In this document: positions 33,770-42,227 of the stretch, in pieces
How positions within the stretch are numbered: the stretch's first letter is position 1
Layout: the number at the start of each line of letters is the position of its first letter
Assembly: GCA_015259125.1 (NCBI GenBank)
Contig: JABZGR010000001.1
Span: 1-64,000 of the forward strand
Length of the DNA stretch: 64,000 bases
Direction of reading: 5' to 3'
DNA from: Alloprevotella tannerae
GTDB taxonomy: Bacteria; Bacteroidota; Bacteroidia; Bacteroidales; Bacteroidaceae
The notes under the pieces: model-generated
Told to the model about the DNA's origin: nothing
The model's database searches: none
What the model saw: only the letters and a program-made list of their open reading frames with translations
Translations under genes and position numbers: made by a program

Positions 33770-34336
33770 ATGGAATCAATAATCAATGCACAAATGCCCG
33801 AATTCAAAGTTCAGGCTTACCATAACAACGAGTTTGTAACCGTGTCTAGCGAAGACTTGAAAGGCAAATGGGCCGTTTTCTTCTTCTATCCTGCCGATTT
33901 CACCTTCATCTGCCCGACGGAGCTTGAGGATCTCGCCAGCAAATATGAAGAGTTGAAGAAAATGGGTGTCGAAGTATTCTCCGTAAGCACCGACAGCCAC
34001 TTCGTACACAAAGCTTGGCACGACGCTTCAGAGCGTATTCGCAAGATCAACTACCCGATGTTGGCCGACACGAAGGGCGATTTGAGCCGCGGCTTCGGAG
34101 TTTACATTGAAGAGGAAGGCATGGCATATCGCGGCACGTTCCTCGTAGATCCCGAGGGCAAGATTAAGCTCGCCGAAATCCAAGACAACAGCATCGGCCG
34201 CAATGCAGACGAACTCGTGAGAAAGGTTAAGGCCGCTCAATTCGTAGCTGCGCACCCCGGCGAGGTATGTCCCGCTAAGTGGAACGAAGGTCAAGAGACC
34301 CTCAAGCCCAGCATCGACTTGGTTGGCAAGTTATAA
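33770..34336 (+). CDS. ahpC: alkyl hydroperoxide reductase C (peroxiredoxin)
   Basis: 188 residues. Peroxidatic Cys48 in YPADFTFICPTELEDLA and resolving Cys at about 167 in GEVCPAKW identify a typical 2-Cys peroxiredoxin of the AhpC type. Reduces hydrogen peroxide and organic peroxides in the cytoplasm and is recharged by AhpF, encoded next. A terminator-like hairpin separates it from ahpF, which would keep AhpC in excess. Confidence 0.96.
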   Translation: MESIINAQMPEFKVQAYHNNEFVTVSSEDLKGKWAVFFFYPADFTFICPTELEDLASKYEELKKMGVEVFSVSTDSHFVHKAWHDASERIRKINYPMLADTKGDLSRGFGVYIEEEGMAYRGTFLVDPEGKIKLAEIQDNSIGRNADELVRKVKAAQFVAAHPGEVCPAKWNEGQETLKPSIDLVGKL

Positions 34337-34366
34337 GGAGCACAACAACCATAATATATTCCCTTT

Positions 34367-34414
34367 AAGCCTCTCTCTTGCAAAAGCAATCCTTGTTAGG
34401 AGAGAGGCTTTTTG
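34367..34414 (+). terminator. ahpC-ahpF intergenic terminator
   Basis: AAGCCTCTCTC pairs with GAGAGAGGCTT, followed by TTTTGATTCTC. Probably a partial terminator that lowers ahpF relative to ahpC. Confidence 0.75.
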
Positions 34415-34439
34415 ATTCTCAAAAAAAAGACTTTTCATT

Positions 34440-35993
34440 ATGCTGGAAGCAGGTATCATACAACAATTGCGAGAGATTTTTTCTACGCTCGCTCATCATA
34501 TTACGTTTCGCGCGACGTTGGCTACGGGCCGACCGGAGAATGCAGATTTGCGCGCTTTCTTGGAAGACGTAGCTGCCGTTTCTGATCACATCGACTGCAC
34601 CTTTGAAGAGGCGCAGACGCAGCAAAGTCTTTTTTCGATTTTGCTCGACGGAAAAGAGACGGGCATCCGCTTTCGCGGCATCCCCAACGGGCACGAATTT
34701 ACGTCGCTCCTCCTTGCCGTGCTCAATGCCGACGGACAGGGCAAGAATCTCCCCGATGAGAGCACCGCACGCCGCATCAAGGCTTTGCAAGGCCCCGTTC
34801 GCCTGACGACTTACGTATCGCTCACGTGCACCAACTGCCCCGACGTTGTGCAGGCCCTCAACGTGATGGCTTTGCTCAATCCGGCCATCGAGCACGAAAT
34901 GGTCGACGGCGCCCTGTATCAAGAAGAGGTCGACAAGCTCGCCATTCAAGGCGTGCCGGCCGTATATTTGGACGGCAAACTCCTCCACAGCGGGCGCGGC
35001 AATCTGGGCGAACTGCTCGAAAAACTGAGTGAGACGGTAGGCGAAGCGGAAGATGCCGACGCACAGCCCATCGAGCACCATTATGATCTCCTCGTCTTAG
35101 GCGGCGGTCCGGCCGGTGCTTCAGCCGCCATCTATTCGGCCCGAAAGGGGCTGAAAGTGGCTGTCGTAGCGCAACGCATCGGCGGACAAGTAAAGGAGAC
35201 GACGGCTATCGAGAACCTCATTTCCGTGACACGCACCACCGGCGAAACGCTGGCATCCGATTTGCGCAAACATATGGACGCTTACGGCATCGACATCTTC
35301 GAAAACAGAACTTATCAAAGCCTTTCGCTGGAAGGCAAGGAAAAGCATGTCGAAGTAGGAGGACAAGAAAAATTCTTCGCTCCGGCTGTGATTATCGCAA
35401 CGGGTGCCAACTGGCGTAAACTCAACGTCGATGACGAGGCCAAATACATTGGGCACGGGGTGCATTTCTGTCCGCATTGCGATGGCCCGTTCTATAAAGG
35501 AAAAGACGTGGCCGTAGTGGGTGGCGGCAACTCCGGCATCGAGGCGGCCATCGACTTGGCCGGCATCTGCCGACACGTCACCGTGCTTGAGTTTCTCGAC
35601 ACGCTGAAGGCCGACACCGTGTTGCAGGAAAAGCTCAAACAGCTGCCCAACGTCGATGTCTATCTCTCTACCGAGACGAAGCAAGTCATCGGCGATGGCG
35701 AAAAGGTCACGGCGATCCGCATTGCAGACCGCACCAACGGCGAGGAGAAAACCATTAACCTTGATGGCATTTTCGTACAGATAGGCCTGATGCCCAACAG
35801 CGCCCCCTTTGCCGACAGCCTGGAGACGACGCCGCGCCGCGAAATAAAGATCGACGAATATTGCCGCACCTCCCTCCCCGGCGTCTATGCAGCCGGCGAC
35901 GTCTCGAGCGTGCCCTACAAGCAAATCGTCATCGCTATGGGCGAAGGCGCAAAAGCTGCCCTGTCGGCCTTTGAAGATAGAATGAGAACATAG
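34440..35993 (+). CDS. ahpF: alkyl hydroperoxide reductase F (flavoprotein)
   Basis: 517 residues. The N-terminal double-thioredoxin domain carries LTCTNCPDV (Cys130/Cys133). The thioredoxin-reductase-like part has the FAD site LVLGGGPAGASAAIYSARKG, redox pair Cys344/Cys347 in HFCPHCDGPF, the NAD(P)H site VAVVGGGNSGIEAAIDLA and VYAAGDV. Passes electrons from NADH to AhpC. Has its own frame start 103 bp after ahpC, beyond the hairpin. Confidence 0.96.
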   Translation: MLEAGIIQQLREIFSTLAHHITFRATLATGRPENADLRAFLEDVAAVSDHIDCTFEEAQTQQSLFSILLDGKETGIRFRGIPNGHEFTSLLLAVLNADGQGKNLPDESTARRIKALQGPVRLTTYVSLTCTNCPDVVQALNVMALLNPAIEHEMVDGALYQEEVDKLAIQGVPAVYLDGKLLHSGRGNLGELLEKLSETVGEAEDADAQPIEHHYDLLVLGGGPAGASAAIYSARKGLKVAVVAQRIGGQVKETTAIENLISVTRTTGETLASDLRKHMDAYGIDIFENRTYQSLSLEGKEKHVEVGGQEKFFAPAVIIATGANWRKLNVDDEAKYIGHGVHFCPHCDGPFYKGKDVAVVGGGNSGIEAAIDLAGICRHVTVLEFLDTLKADTVLQEKLKQLPNVDVYLSTETKQVIGDGEKVTAIRIADRTNGEEKTINLDGIFVQIGLMPNSAPFADSLETTPRREIKIDEYCRTSLPGVYAAGDVSSVPYKQIVIAMGEGAKAALSAFEDRMRT

Positions 35994-36043
35994 ACATACA
36001 TATTATCGATTTGACATATTTCATTATCTATTCTCTATTTGTG

Positions 36044-36079
36044 AAAGTCCCGTCCTCTCTTGTTGAGGGCGGGACTTTT
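36044..36079 (+). terminator. terminator of ahpF
   Basis: AAAGTCCCGTCCTC pairs with GAGGGCGGGACTTTT. Confidence 0.85.
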
Positions 36080-36497
36080 CTCTTCTTCTCCGGCAAGCGG
36101 CCGATCGACCTTCGCGGCCTCATCCGTGCGCAGGGCGTCGCCTCCGGCTCGCAGCGTTTGCCGTCAGCCCATTCTTCTACTTATTTAGGTTAAGATACGC
36201 CTGCAAACACCTTGCATTTGCTCTGCCCGCAGCCTATGCATGCAAGGCCGACATCCGACGCCGCACCTTTGCGCTCACGACAAAAAGCGTTTGCGCTCGT
36301 GAGAAAAAAGGTTTCATCTCACGATAAAAAAGGTGTCACCTCACGAGCGCAAGCCTCCGCACCCAATGCGGCGGCCACTAAAAGTCAATGCGCGGCAGGC
36401 CGTTTTCCCCTCGTTCACCATTCGTAACCCATCCTCGTGCCTCCCCCAAGCCACCCCGCCGACCACGGGCGCGCCGGCAGCATCGGCAAAAGGGCCG
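36080..36497. other. convergent intergenic region ahpF-kbl
   Basis: No gene seen; contains a 22-bp array at 36268-36355. Confidence 0.5.
36268..36355. repeat. 22-bp tandem array, CACGAGCGCAAA family, site 6
   Basis: Four 22-bp units: TTTGCGCTCACGACAAAA, TTTGCGCTCGTGAGAAAA, TTTCATCTCACGATAAAA and TGTCACCTCACGAGCGCA (first 18 bases of each). Confidence 0.8.
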
Positions 36498-36533
36498 AAA
36501 AAAGCGGGCCGCCCACCAAGGGGTCAGCCCGCT
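36498..36533 (-). terminator. terminator of kbl
   Basis: AGCGGGC pairs with GCCCGCT, followed on the minus strand by six Ts. Confidence 0.7.
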
Positions 36534-36554
36534 CCGACTTTATCAATTTGAGGT

Positions 36555-37742
36555 TTATTTCAAAACACCCAATTCCTTGCCCACCTTGATGAAGGCTGCG
36601 ATGCACTTGTCGAGATGCTCACGCGTATGGCCGGCACTCAATTGCACGCGGATGCGAGCCTCGCCCTTCGGAACGACAGGATAGTAGAAGCCCGTCACGT
36701 ATATACCCTCCTCTTGGAGTCTGGCAGCATATTTCTGCGAAAGCGGAGCATCGTAGAGCATCACGGCGCAGATGGCGCTCTGCGTCGGCTTGATGTCGAA
36801 GCCGGCAGCCATCATCTTGTCGCGGAAGTATTCTACGTTTTCTACCAAGCGGTCGTGGATCTCATTGCTCTCGCCCAACATCTTGAACGTCTCGATGGCA
36901 GCGCCGACGATTGCGGGCGCAACACTGTTGGAGAAGAGATACGGACGACTGCGTTGGCGCAAGATGTCGATAATCTCCTTTCGACCCGTCGTGAAACCGC
37001 CCATTGCACCGCCGAAAGCCTTACCGAGCGTGCCGGTGTAGATGTCTACGCGGCCGTAAGTCTTGAAAAATTCGCTGACGCCGTGACCCGTTGCGCCGAC
37101 AACGCCGGCTGAGTGGCTCTCGTCGACCATTACGAGCGCGTTATATTTCTCTGCTAAATCGCAGATTTTATCTAATGGTGCTACATTGCCATCCATGGAG
37201 AAAACACCGTCAGTACAGATGATGCGGAAGCGTTGCGCTTGCGCTTCTTTCAAGCAGCGCTCGAGATCTTCCATATCGGCGTTGGCATAACGATAGCGCT
37301 GCGCCTTGCAGAGGCGGACGCCGTCGATGATGGATGCGTGGTTGAGGGCGTCGGATATGATGGCGTCGTCTTTCGTCAAGAGCGGTTCAAACACGCCGCC
37401 GTTTGCGTCGAAGCAAGCTGCGTAGAGGATGGTATCTTCCGTCTTGAAGTAGTCGGAAATAGCGGCCTCGAGCGTTTTGTGTCCGTCCATCGTGCCGCAG
37501 ATGAAGCGCACGGACGACATACCATAGCCGCGCTTGTCCATCATGTCCTTGGCAGCTTGAATAAGCCGAGGATGGTTGGAAAGGCCGAGGTAGTTGTTGG
37601 CGCAGAAGTTGATCACCTCCTTGCCGGCTACGTTGATCGCCGCTGCTTGCGGGCTTTCGATGATACGTTCACTCTTGTAGAGACCTGCATCTTTGATCTC
37701 CTGCAACTGAGCTTGCAGGTGCTTTTGAAATTCTCCGTACAT
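36555..37742 (-). CDS. kbl: 2-amino-3-ketobutyrate CoA ligase (glycine C-acetyltransferase)
   Basis: 395 residues, full length for the alpha-oxoamine synthase family. FCANNYLGLSNHP, GTMDGHKTLE, DGVFSMDGNVAPL, VDESHSAGVVG, and the PLP-binding Lys in YTGTLGKAFGGAMGG. Splits 2-amino-3-ketobutyrate with CoA into glycine and acetyl-CoA, the second step of threonine catabolism. Divergent from tdh, which makes its substrate; 240 bp lie between the starts. Confidence 0.95.
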   Translation of the reverse strand: MYGEFQKHLQAQLQEIKDAGLYKSERIIESPQAAAINVAGKEVINFCANNYLGLSNHPRLIQAAKDMMDKRGYGMSSVRFICGTMDGHKTLEAAISDYFKTEDTILYAACFDANGGVFEPLLTKDDAIISDALNHASIIDGVRLCKAQRYRYANADMEDLERCLKEAQAQRFRIICTDGVFSMDGNVAPLDKICDLAEKYNALVMVDESHSAGVVGATGHGVSEFFKTYGRVDIYTGTLGKAFGGAMGGFTTGRKEIIDILRQRSRPYLFSNSVAPAIVGAAIETFKMLGESNEIHDRLVENVEYFRDKMMAAGFDIKPTQSAICAVMLYDAPLSQKYAARLQEEGIYVTGFYYPVVPKGEARIRVQLSAGHTREHLDKCIAAFIKVGKELGVLK

Positions 37743-37982
37743 GTGTGTATAGTATTAAATGAATATAATCGTTACCATAGATTTCGGTCGGCGCAATCTT
37801 ATACGGCGAAGCCTTCGTGCGGGTTAAAAGGCGCATAAAAAGCCCCCATCTCCGCCGAAAATCGCGCTAATCACAGCACAAAGTAAGCCCTTTTTATCGA
37901 ATTTATCAAGTCGGCGCTATGAAATCTTGAAAAAAAAACGTTACTTTGCAACAACTTTAATTTAACTCTTAATTTCCTTGGT

Positions 37983-38939
37983 ATGAAAAATATCCTTGTC
38001 ATTGGCTCAACGGGCCAAATCGGCTCCGAGCTGACCATGAAGCTGCGCAGCATTTACGGTAATGATCACGTAGTCGCAGGCTACATTACAGGACAAGAGC
38101 CTACGGGCATTCTTTTAGAAAGCGGACCGTCGGCATTGTGCGACGTAACAGACGGCGAAGCTATTGCTGCCGTTGTGAAGCAATACAATATCGACGCGAT
38201 TTACAACTTGGCGGCGCTGCTCTCTGTCGTAGCGGAGCGCAAACCGCTGCTGGCGTGGAAAATCGGCATTGATGGGTTGCTGAAAGTCTTAGAAGTGGCG
38301 CGCGAAAACAATTGCGCAGTCTTCACACCCAGCTCTATCGGTTCGTTTGGTCCGGAAACACCGGCCGACAGTACGCCGCAGGATACCATACAACGACCCC
38401 GCACGATTTACGGTGTGAGCAAGGTGACGACAGAGTTGCTTAGCGATTATTATCATCGCAAGTACGGCACGGACACGCGCAGCGTGCGCTTCCCGGGTTT
38501 GATTTCCAACGTAACGCCTCCGGGCGGCGGCACGACAGACTACGCGGTCGACATTTATTATAGCGCTGTGCGCGGCGAGAAGTTTGTTTGCCCGATCGGC
38601 AAAGGCACCATGATGGATATGATGTATATGCCCGATGCGCTCAACGCTTGTGTGCAATTGATGGAAGCTGATCCTGCTCGCCTCGTACACTACAATGGCT
38701 TCAACATTGCCAGCATGAGTTTCGATCCGGAAGCGATTTACACGACGATCAAGAAGTATCGCCCGCAATTTGAAATGGTTTACGAGGTAGATCCTTTGAA
38801 GCAAAGCATCGCAGATAGCTGGCCCAACAGTTTGGATGACACTTGCGCGCGTCAAGAGTGGGGCTGGAATCCGCAATACGACCTCGATTCGATGACGAAG
38901 GATATGTTGGAGAAACTGGAAGCGCGCTTGCTGAAGTAA
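37983..38939 (+). CDS. tdh: L-threonine 3-dehydrogenase, NAD-epimerase type
   Basis: 318 residues. Rossmann motif GSTGQIGSEL near the N-terminus and the catalytic YGVSKVTTELL (Tyr-x-x-x-Lys) of extended short-chain dehydrogenases; VRFPGLISN and the C-terminal SIADSWPNSLDDTCARQEWGW segment are typical of this threonine dehydrogenase group, unrelated to the zinc Tdh of E. coli. Oxidises threonine to 2-amino-3-ketobutyrate for Kbl. TTACTTTG about 50 bp upstream is an imperfect -7 box. Confidence 0.93.
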   Translation: MKNILVIGSTGQIGSELTMKLRSIYGNDHVVAGYITGQEPTGILLESGPSALCDVTDGEAIAAVVKQYNIDAIYNLAALLSVVAERKPLLAWKIGIDGLLKVLEVARENNCAVFTPSSIGSFGPETPADSTPQDTIQRPRTIYGVSKVTTELLSDYYHRKYGTDTRSVRFPGLISNVTPPGGGTTDYAVDIYYSAVRGEKFVCPIGKGTMMDMMYMPDALNACVQLMEADPARLVHYNGFNIASMSFDPEAIYTTIKKYRPQFEMVYEVDPLKQSIADSWPNSLDDTCARQEWGWNPQYDLDSMTKDMLEKLEARLLK

Positions 38940-39325
38940 GAATCTGACAAAGCAATCTTTTAATTTATCTGTGTGGAGGCGATCAAGCCGCTTCCGCCGG
39001 ATAAATTGCGCCTTGCGCGCACAATATATATAATGTGTACGACCACGGCCAAGTGCTGTGGTCGTATTGTTGCTCTGCGCCGGCTATAGAAGGGCGTTTG
39101 GTGTGCCGCAAGGCGGAATCCGGAGGCGCGGGGCAAGATATAGCGCGCGGCAATGCCCAACGCGAGCGGCGGAACATCGGAAAGAAGCGCCGCGCAGCAA
39201 GAATGGCGCAATCAGAAGCGGGATCAGCGAAGCGACAAACACCTTGTATGCGTAAAAATAACGGCGCAGATGTTTGGCAGTTTCGATTATTATTGCGAAT
39301 ATTGCAAAATTAAAAAGGTAGATAT
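38940..39325. other. intergenic region after tdh
   Basis: No gene supported. Holds an AT tract (39024-39033) in an otherwise GC-rich stretch. Confidence 0.45.
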
Positions 39326-39916
39326 ATGAAAAAAGTAACTCTTTTCTTGCCCCTGCTTTTGCTATTCGGCTTTTTGTTGACGTCTTGCGAAACTAACGAG
39401 CCGAAGGTGCCGGACAACGTGCGCCAAAGCATAAAAGGCAACTACAGCGGCCAAGTAAATTTGATCTCTTCCGGCAATAATCGCGACACGCTCCGAATAG
39501 CAGCCTTAGCGACTGTGAATGATAAAGAAATCAACATTGATCGCGTGCCCGTAGGTGCGATGATCGACACGATTTTCGGTAGTGGTACAGCAACGACGTC
39601 GGGCATAAACACGCTTCCGATGAAGATCAAGTATACGATGTACGCTGCCAATCAGGCTTACTTTCCGATGACGTTTGAAATAGCTGATTTTAACTTTACC
39701 GTCAACTACGGCGGCTCGTCGCACAACGTAGTTGTCGCTTTCGAGAAGCCGGTTTTTGATAACATGGTCTTCTATTTCCCGGGCAAAGGTCAGATCGAAT
39801 TGGAAGCTCGCACGGCTCGCATCGCGCTTGATGGTGATGACATCCAAATGCTGGGCAATAAGATTAAGCCCAATCGCAGATTCAGTTTCCGATTCCCCGC
39901 AATCTTCAAAAAATAA
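39326..39916 (+). CDS. small lipoprotein, DUF4840-like
   Basis: 196 residues. The lipoprotein signal ends in FLLTSCETN (Cys at about residue 21). The mature part starts IKGNYSGQVNLI and is a single beta-rich domain with ADFNFTVNYGGSSHNVVVAFE. This resembles the DUF4840/calycin-like lipoproteins of Bacteroidales (from memory, moderate certainty). Stands alone, 704 bp before the nuclease locus. Function unknown. Confidence 0.65.
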   Translation: MKKVTLFLPLLLLFGFLLTSCETNEPKVPDNVRQSIKGNYSGQVNLISSGNNRDTLRIAALATVNDKEINIDRVPVGAMIDTIFGSGTATTSGINTLPMKIKYTMYAANQAYFPMTFEIADFNFTVNYGGSSHNVVVAFEKPVFDNMVFYFPGKGQIELEARTARIALDGDDIQMLGNKIKPNRRFSFRFPAIFKK

Positions 39917-40512
39917 TCGACCCTTTCGGCTATAAATATTTGCGTCGAGCACGGCACGTCAAGGCCCTGCTCGGCGCTTTTTATAGGTTGGCTATGAAGC
40001 GCCGACTTGCCGCGAATCGGCCGTTTGGTTGAAATTTTCGGCACGTAGCCGCTACCCGCCGATGGGCTATTGCGCTACTGCTAGGTCCGCGTAGGTTGCA
40101 GCGAGTACGGCCTTCGGCGGCAAAACAGCTCGATCGGCGACGCTCAAGGATAGGCGCGGTGCGCGTTTGGCGGGAGCAAATCATCGTTTGACGAGAGCAA
40201 ATCATCGTTTGTTCGGGGCAAACCATCGTTTGGCAGGAGCAAATCATGGCTTAGGCGTGCAGATAACGGTCGAATGAAGAAGCATCGGTCGTCCTTTTTA
40301 AGGAGGCATCGTGCACTATGCAACCCGTCTTCACTGAGCCAGAGACCTTGGGGGACGCGCTTGGCGGCAAATCGCGTCAATTGATTAATGGACTTAACAA
40401 AATAGGCGATCAAAGCGCCCGTTTACAGCTATTTTTCGGCGAATTTTATAAGTGTTAGCATTTTGCGTTCCGTCAATAATAAAAAATGTTAGCCTTTTCT
40501 TCTGTGAAAAAA
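39917..40512. other. intergenic region upstream of the nuclease locus
   Basis: No gene supported; contains the 21-bp array at 40164-40250. Confidence 0.5.
40164..40250. repeat. 21-bp tandem array, ATCGTTTG family, site A
   Basis: Four units with the pattern ATCGTTTG-n6-GCAAA at 21-bp spacing, for example CATCGTTTGACGAGAGCAAA. Relatives lie at 50082 and 63121. Confidence 0.75.
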
Positions 40513-40543
40513 TTGGAAAATCGGAAAGGAATATGTACATTTG
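40513..40543 (+). promoter_or_regulatory. promoter of the nuclease locus
   Basis: TTGG (40513-40516), 19-base spacer, TACATTTG (40536-40543). The ~70-nt leader includes a possible stem AGCCAC...GTGGCT (40562-40589). Confidence 0.65.
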
Positions 40544-40620
40544 CAAGACTAAATAAGACGTCAGCCACTTTTTTAGAGAGTGGGTGGCTGCATGAGTGTA
40601 ATAATAAGATTAAGGAGACG

Positions 40621-42201
40621 ATGTATAAGCGATTATTCACAGCTTACGGACTGCTGACCCTATTGATCACGTTGGGTAGCTGTTCTTCCGATGAAACACT
40701 TGCCACTGAGCGCACCGATATTACGTTTGAAACGGGCGTAGCGCAAAGAGTGATGAATACGACTTGGGATGCCGGAGATAAGATAGGCGTCTTTATGGTG
40801 AAAAACGGGACCGGGCTTGATGCTTCCGGCATCGTGGGCGGAGGAGATAACGTGGCCTACACCACGACAACGGGCAACGGTACGTTTACGCCGACTGCCG
40901 GCGGACTAAAATTTCCCGCTGATGGTTCAGCGGTAGATTTCATTGCCTATTATCCCTACACCGGTAGTTTGGACAATTACACTTATGCCGTAGATCTGAC
41001 TGATCAGAGGCGTCCCTCCACGATTGATTTGCTTTATGCAAACGATGCAAAGGGCTTTAGCCAGTCATCAAACATCGTGCGCTTGAATTTCCGCCACCAA
41101 TTGGTGCGCGTAGAGTTGACTATCAAGTCGGCAGACAACAAGCAACTGACGGGGGTGAAGGTAGCCTTGAACGACCAACCACTACGCGCGACTTTTGATC
41201 TGAATACCGGCACATTCTCACAAATAGCTGCGGATCGGGGAACGATCGCAATGAACGCAACGAGCGCCGGCACACTCTTGACGGCTACGGCTTTCATCTT
41301 GCCGGGCCAACGCGACATAACGGTGACAATCACGGCGACCGACGGAACAACTAAGCAGATAACGCTCGATGCAAACAAGAACTTAAAGCAAGGCGATAAG
41401 TATACGAAGAAAATCAGCGTGAAAAACTTAGGTTCGACGGAGACGCCGGCACCTACGTATACGCACTGGACGGAGACGCCTACAATCACTACGCAGCAAC
41501 TGAAAGACTACAAATACATCTCCCACTACTTCTCGGACAAGGGCAAGCAGGTAAGGAGCTACAGTATGTTGTATGATACGCAGCTAAAGATGGCTTATTG
41601 GGTAGCTTACCCCTTGTGTAATTATTATACGATGAAGGGCGTGGAGCGCACAAATGCTTGGGCTTATGATCCGTCACTGAGCAGCGAAGAACAGGCTACG
41701 ATGAAGCGCGGACTGAACGGCTACGATCGCGGACACCAGATACCGAGTGCAGACCGCGTGGTGACGCGAGAGGCTAACGTGCAAACGTTCTATTATACCA
41801 ACATGACGGCACAGATCGGCAAGGGTCTGAATCAGAACATCTGGCAGAAGTTGGAGACAGCCGTACGCGGATGGTCCTCAAATATTGATACGCTTTATGT
41901 CGTGACGGGTGCTATGCCTACAACGCCGGAGAATACGACGATTAGTTATACGCAAGATAACAACGGCAAACAGATCGCCGTTCCCAAATACTACTTTAAG
42001 GCGCTCTGCCGCATCAATCGCGCTACGGGCGAGGCTTATACGATCGCATTCAAGCTCGAAAATAAAGCTTACCCAAACAATGAGCCGTATATGAACCACA
42101 CGCTTTCCGTAGCTGAACTCGAGCGGATGACGGGTTTTGTCTTCTTCCCGATGATTCGCGAGCAGGACAAGCAGACGTATGACAAGAATAAATGGAATTA
42201 A
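40621..42201 (+). CDS. surface lipoprotein: fimbrillin-like domain fused to DNA/RNA non-specific endonuclease
   Basis: 526 residues from the ATG at 40621; the open frame extends back to 40486, but the promoter and the signal peptide rule that out. The lipoprotein signal ends in LGSCSSDE (Cys21). Residues ~30-270 are fimbrillin-like: TTWDAGDKIGVFMVKNG, VDFIAYYPYTG, IDLLYANDAKG and ATFDLNTGTFSQ. Residues ~285-526 are a NUC1/endonuclease G domain with the catalytic DRGH at 369-372 (YDRGHQIPSADR) and the metal-binding Asn region NMTAQIGKGLNQNIWQKLE. Such enzymes cut DNA and RNA without sequence preference. The signal implies action at the cell surface or in the periplasm. Confidence 0.87.
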   Translation: MYKRLFTAYGLLTLLITLGSCSSDETLATERTDITFETGVAQRVMNTTWDAGDKIGVFMVKNGTGLDASGIVGGGDNVAYTTTTGNGTFTPTAGGLKFPADGSAVDFIAYYPYTGSLDNYTYAVDLTDQRRPSTIDLLYANDAKGFSQSSNIVRLNFRHQLVRVELTIKSADNKQLTGVKVALNDQPLRATFDLNTGTFSQIAADRGTIAMNATSAGTLLTATAFILPGQRDITVTITATDGTTKQITLDANKNLKQGDKYTKKISVKNLGSTETPAPTYTHWTETPTITTQQLKDYKYISHYFSDKGKQVRSYSMLYDTQLKMAYWVAYPLCNYYTMKGVERTNAWAYDPSLSSEEQATMKRGLNGYDRGHQIPSADRVVTREANVQTFYYTNMTAQIGKGLNQNIWQKLETAVRGWSSNIDTLYVVTGAMPTTPENTTISYTQDNNGKQIAVPKYYFKALCRINRATGEAYTIAFKLENKAYPNNEPYMNHTLSVAELERMTGFVFFPMIREQDKQTYDKNKWN

Positions 42202-42227
42202 TTATTAAAACAATAATGTTACCTGAT

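Noticed and set aside
29798..36355. Short arrays considered as CRISPR
   Set aside because: Units are contiguous 21-22-bp repeats without unique spacers, and no cas genes are present.
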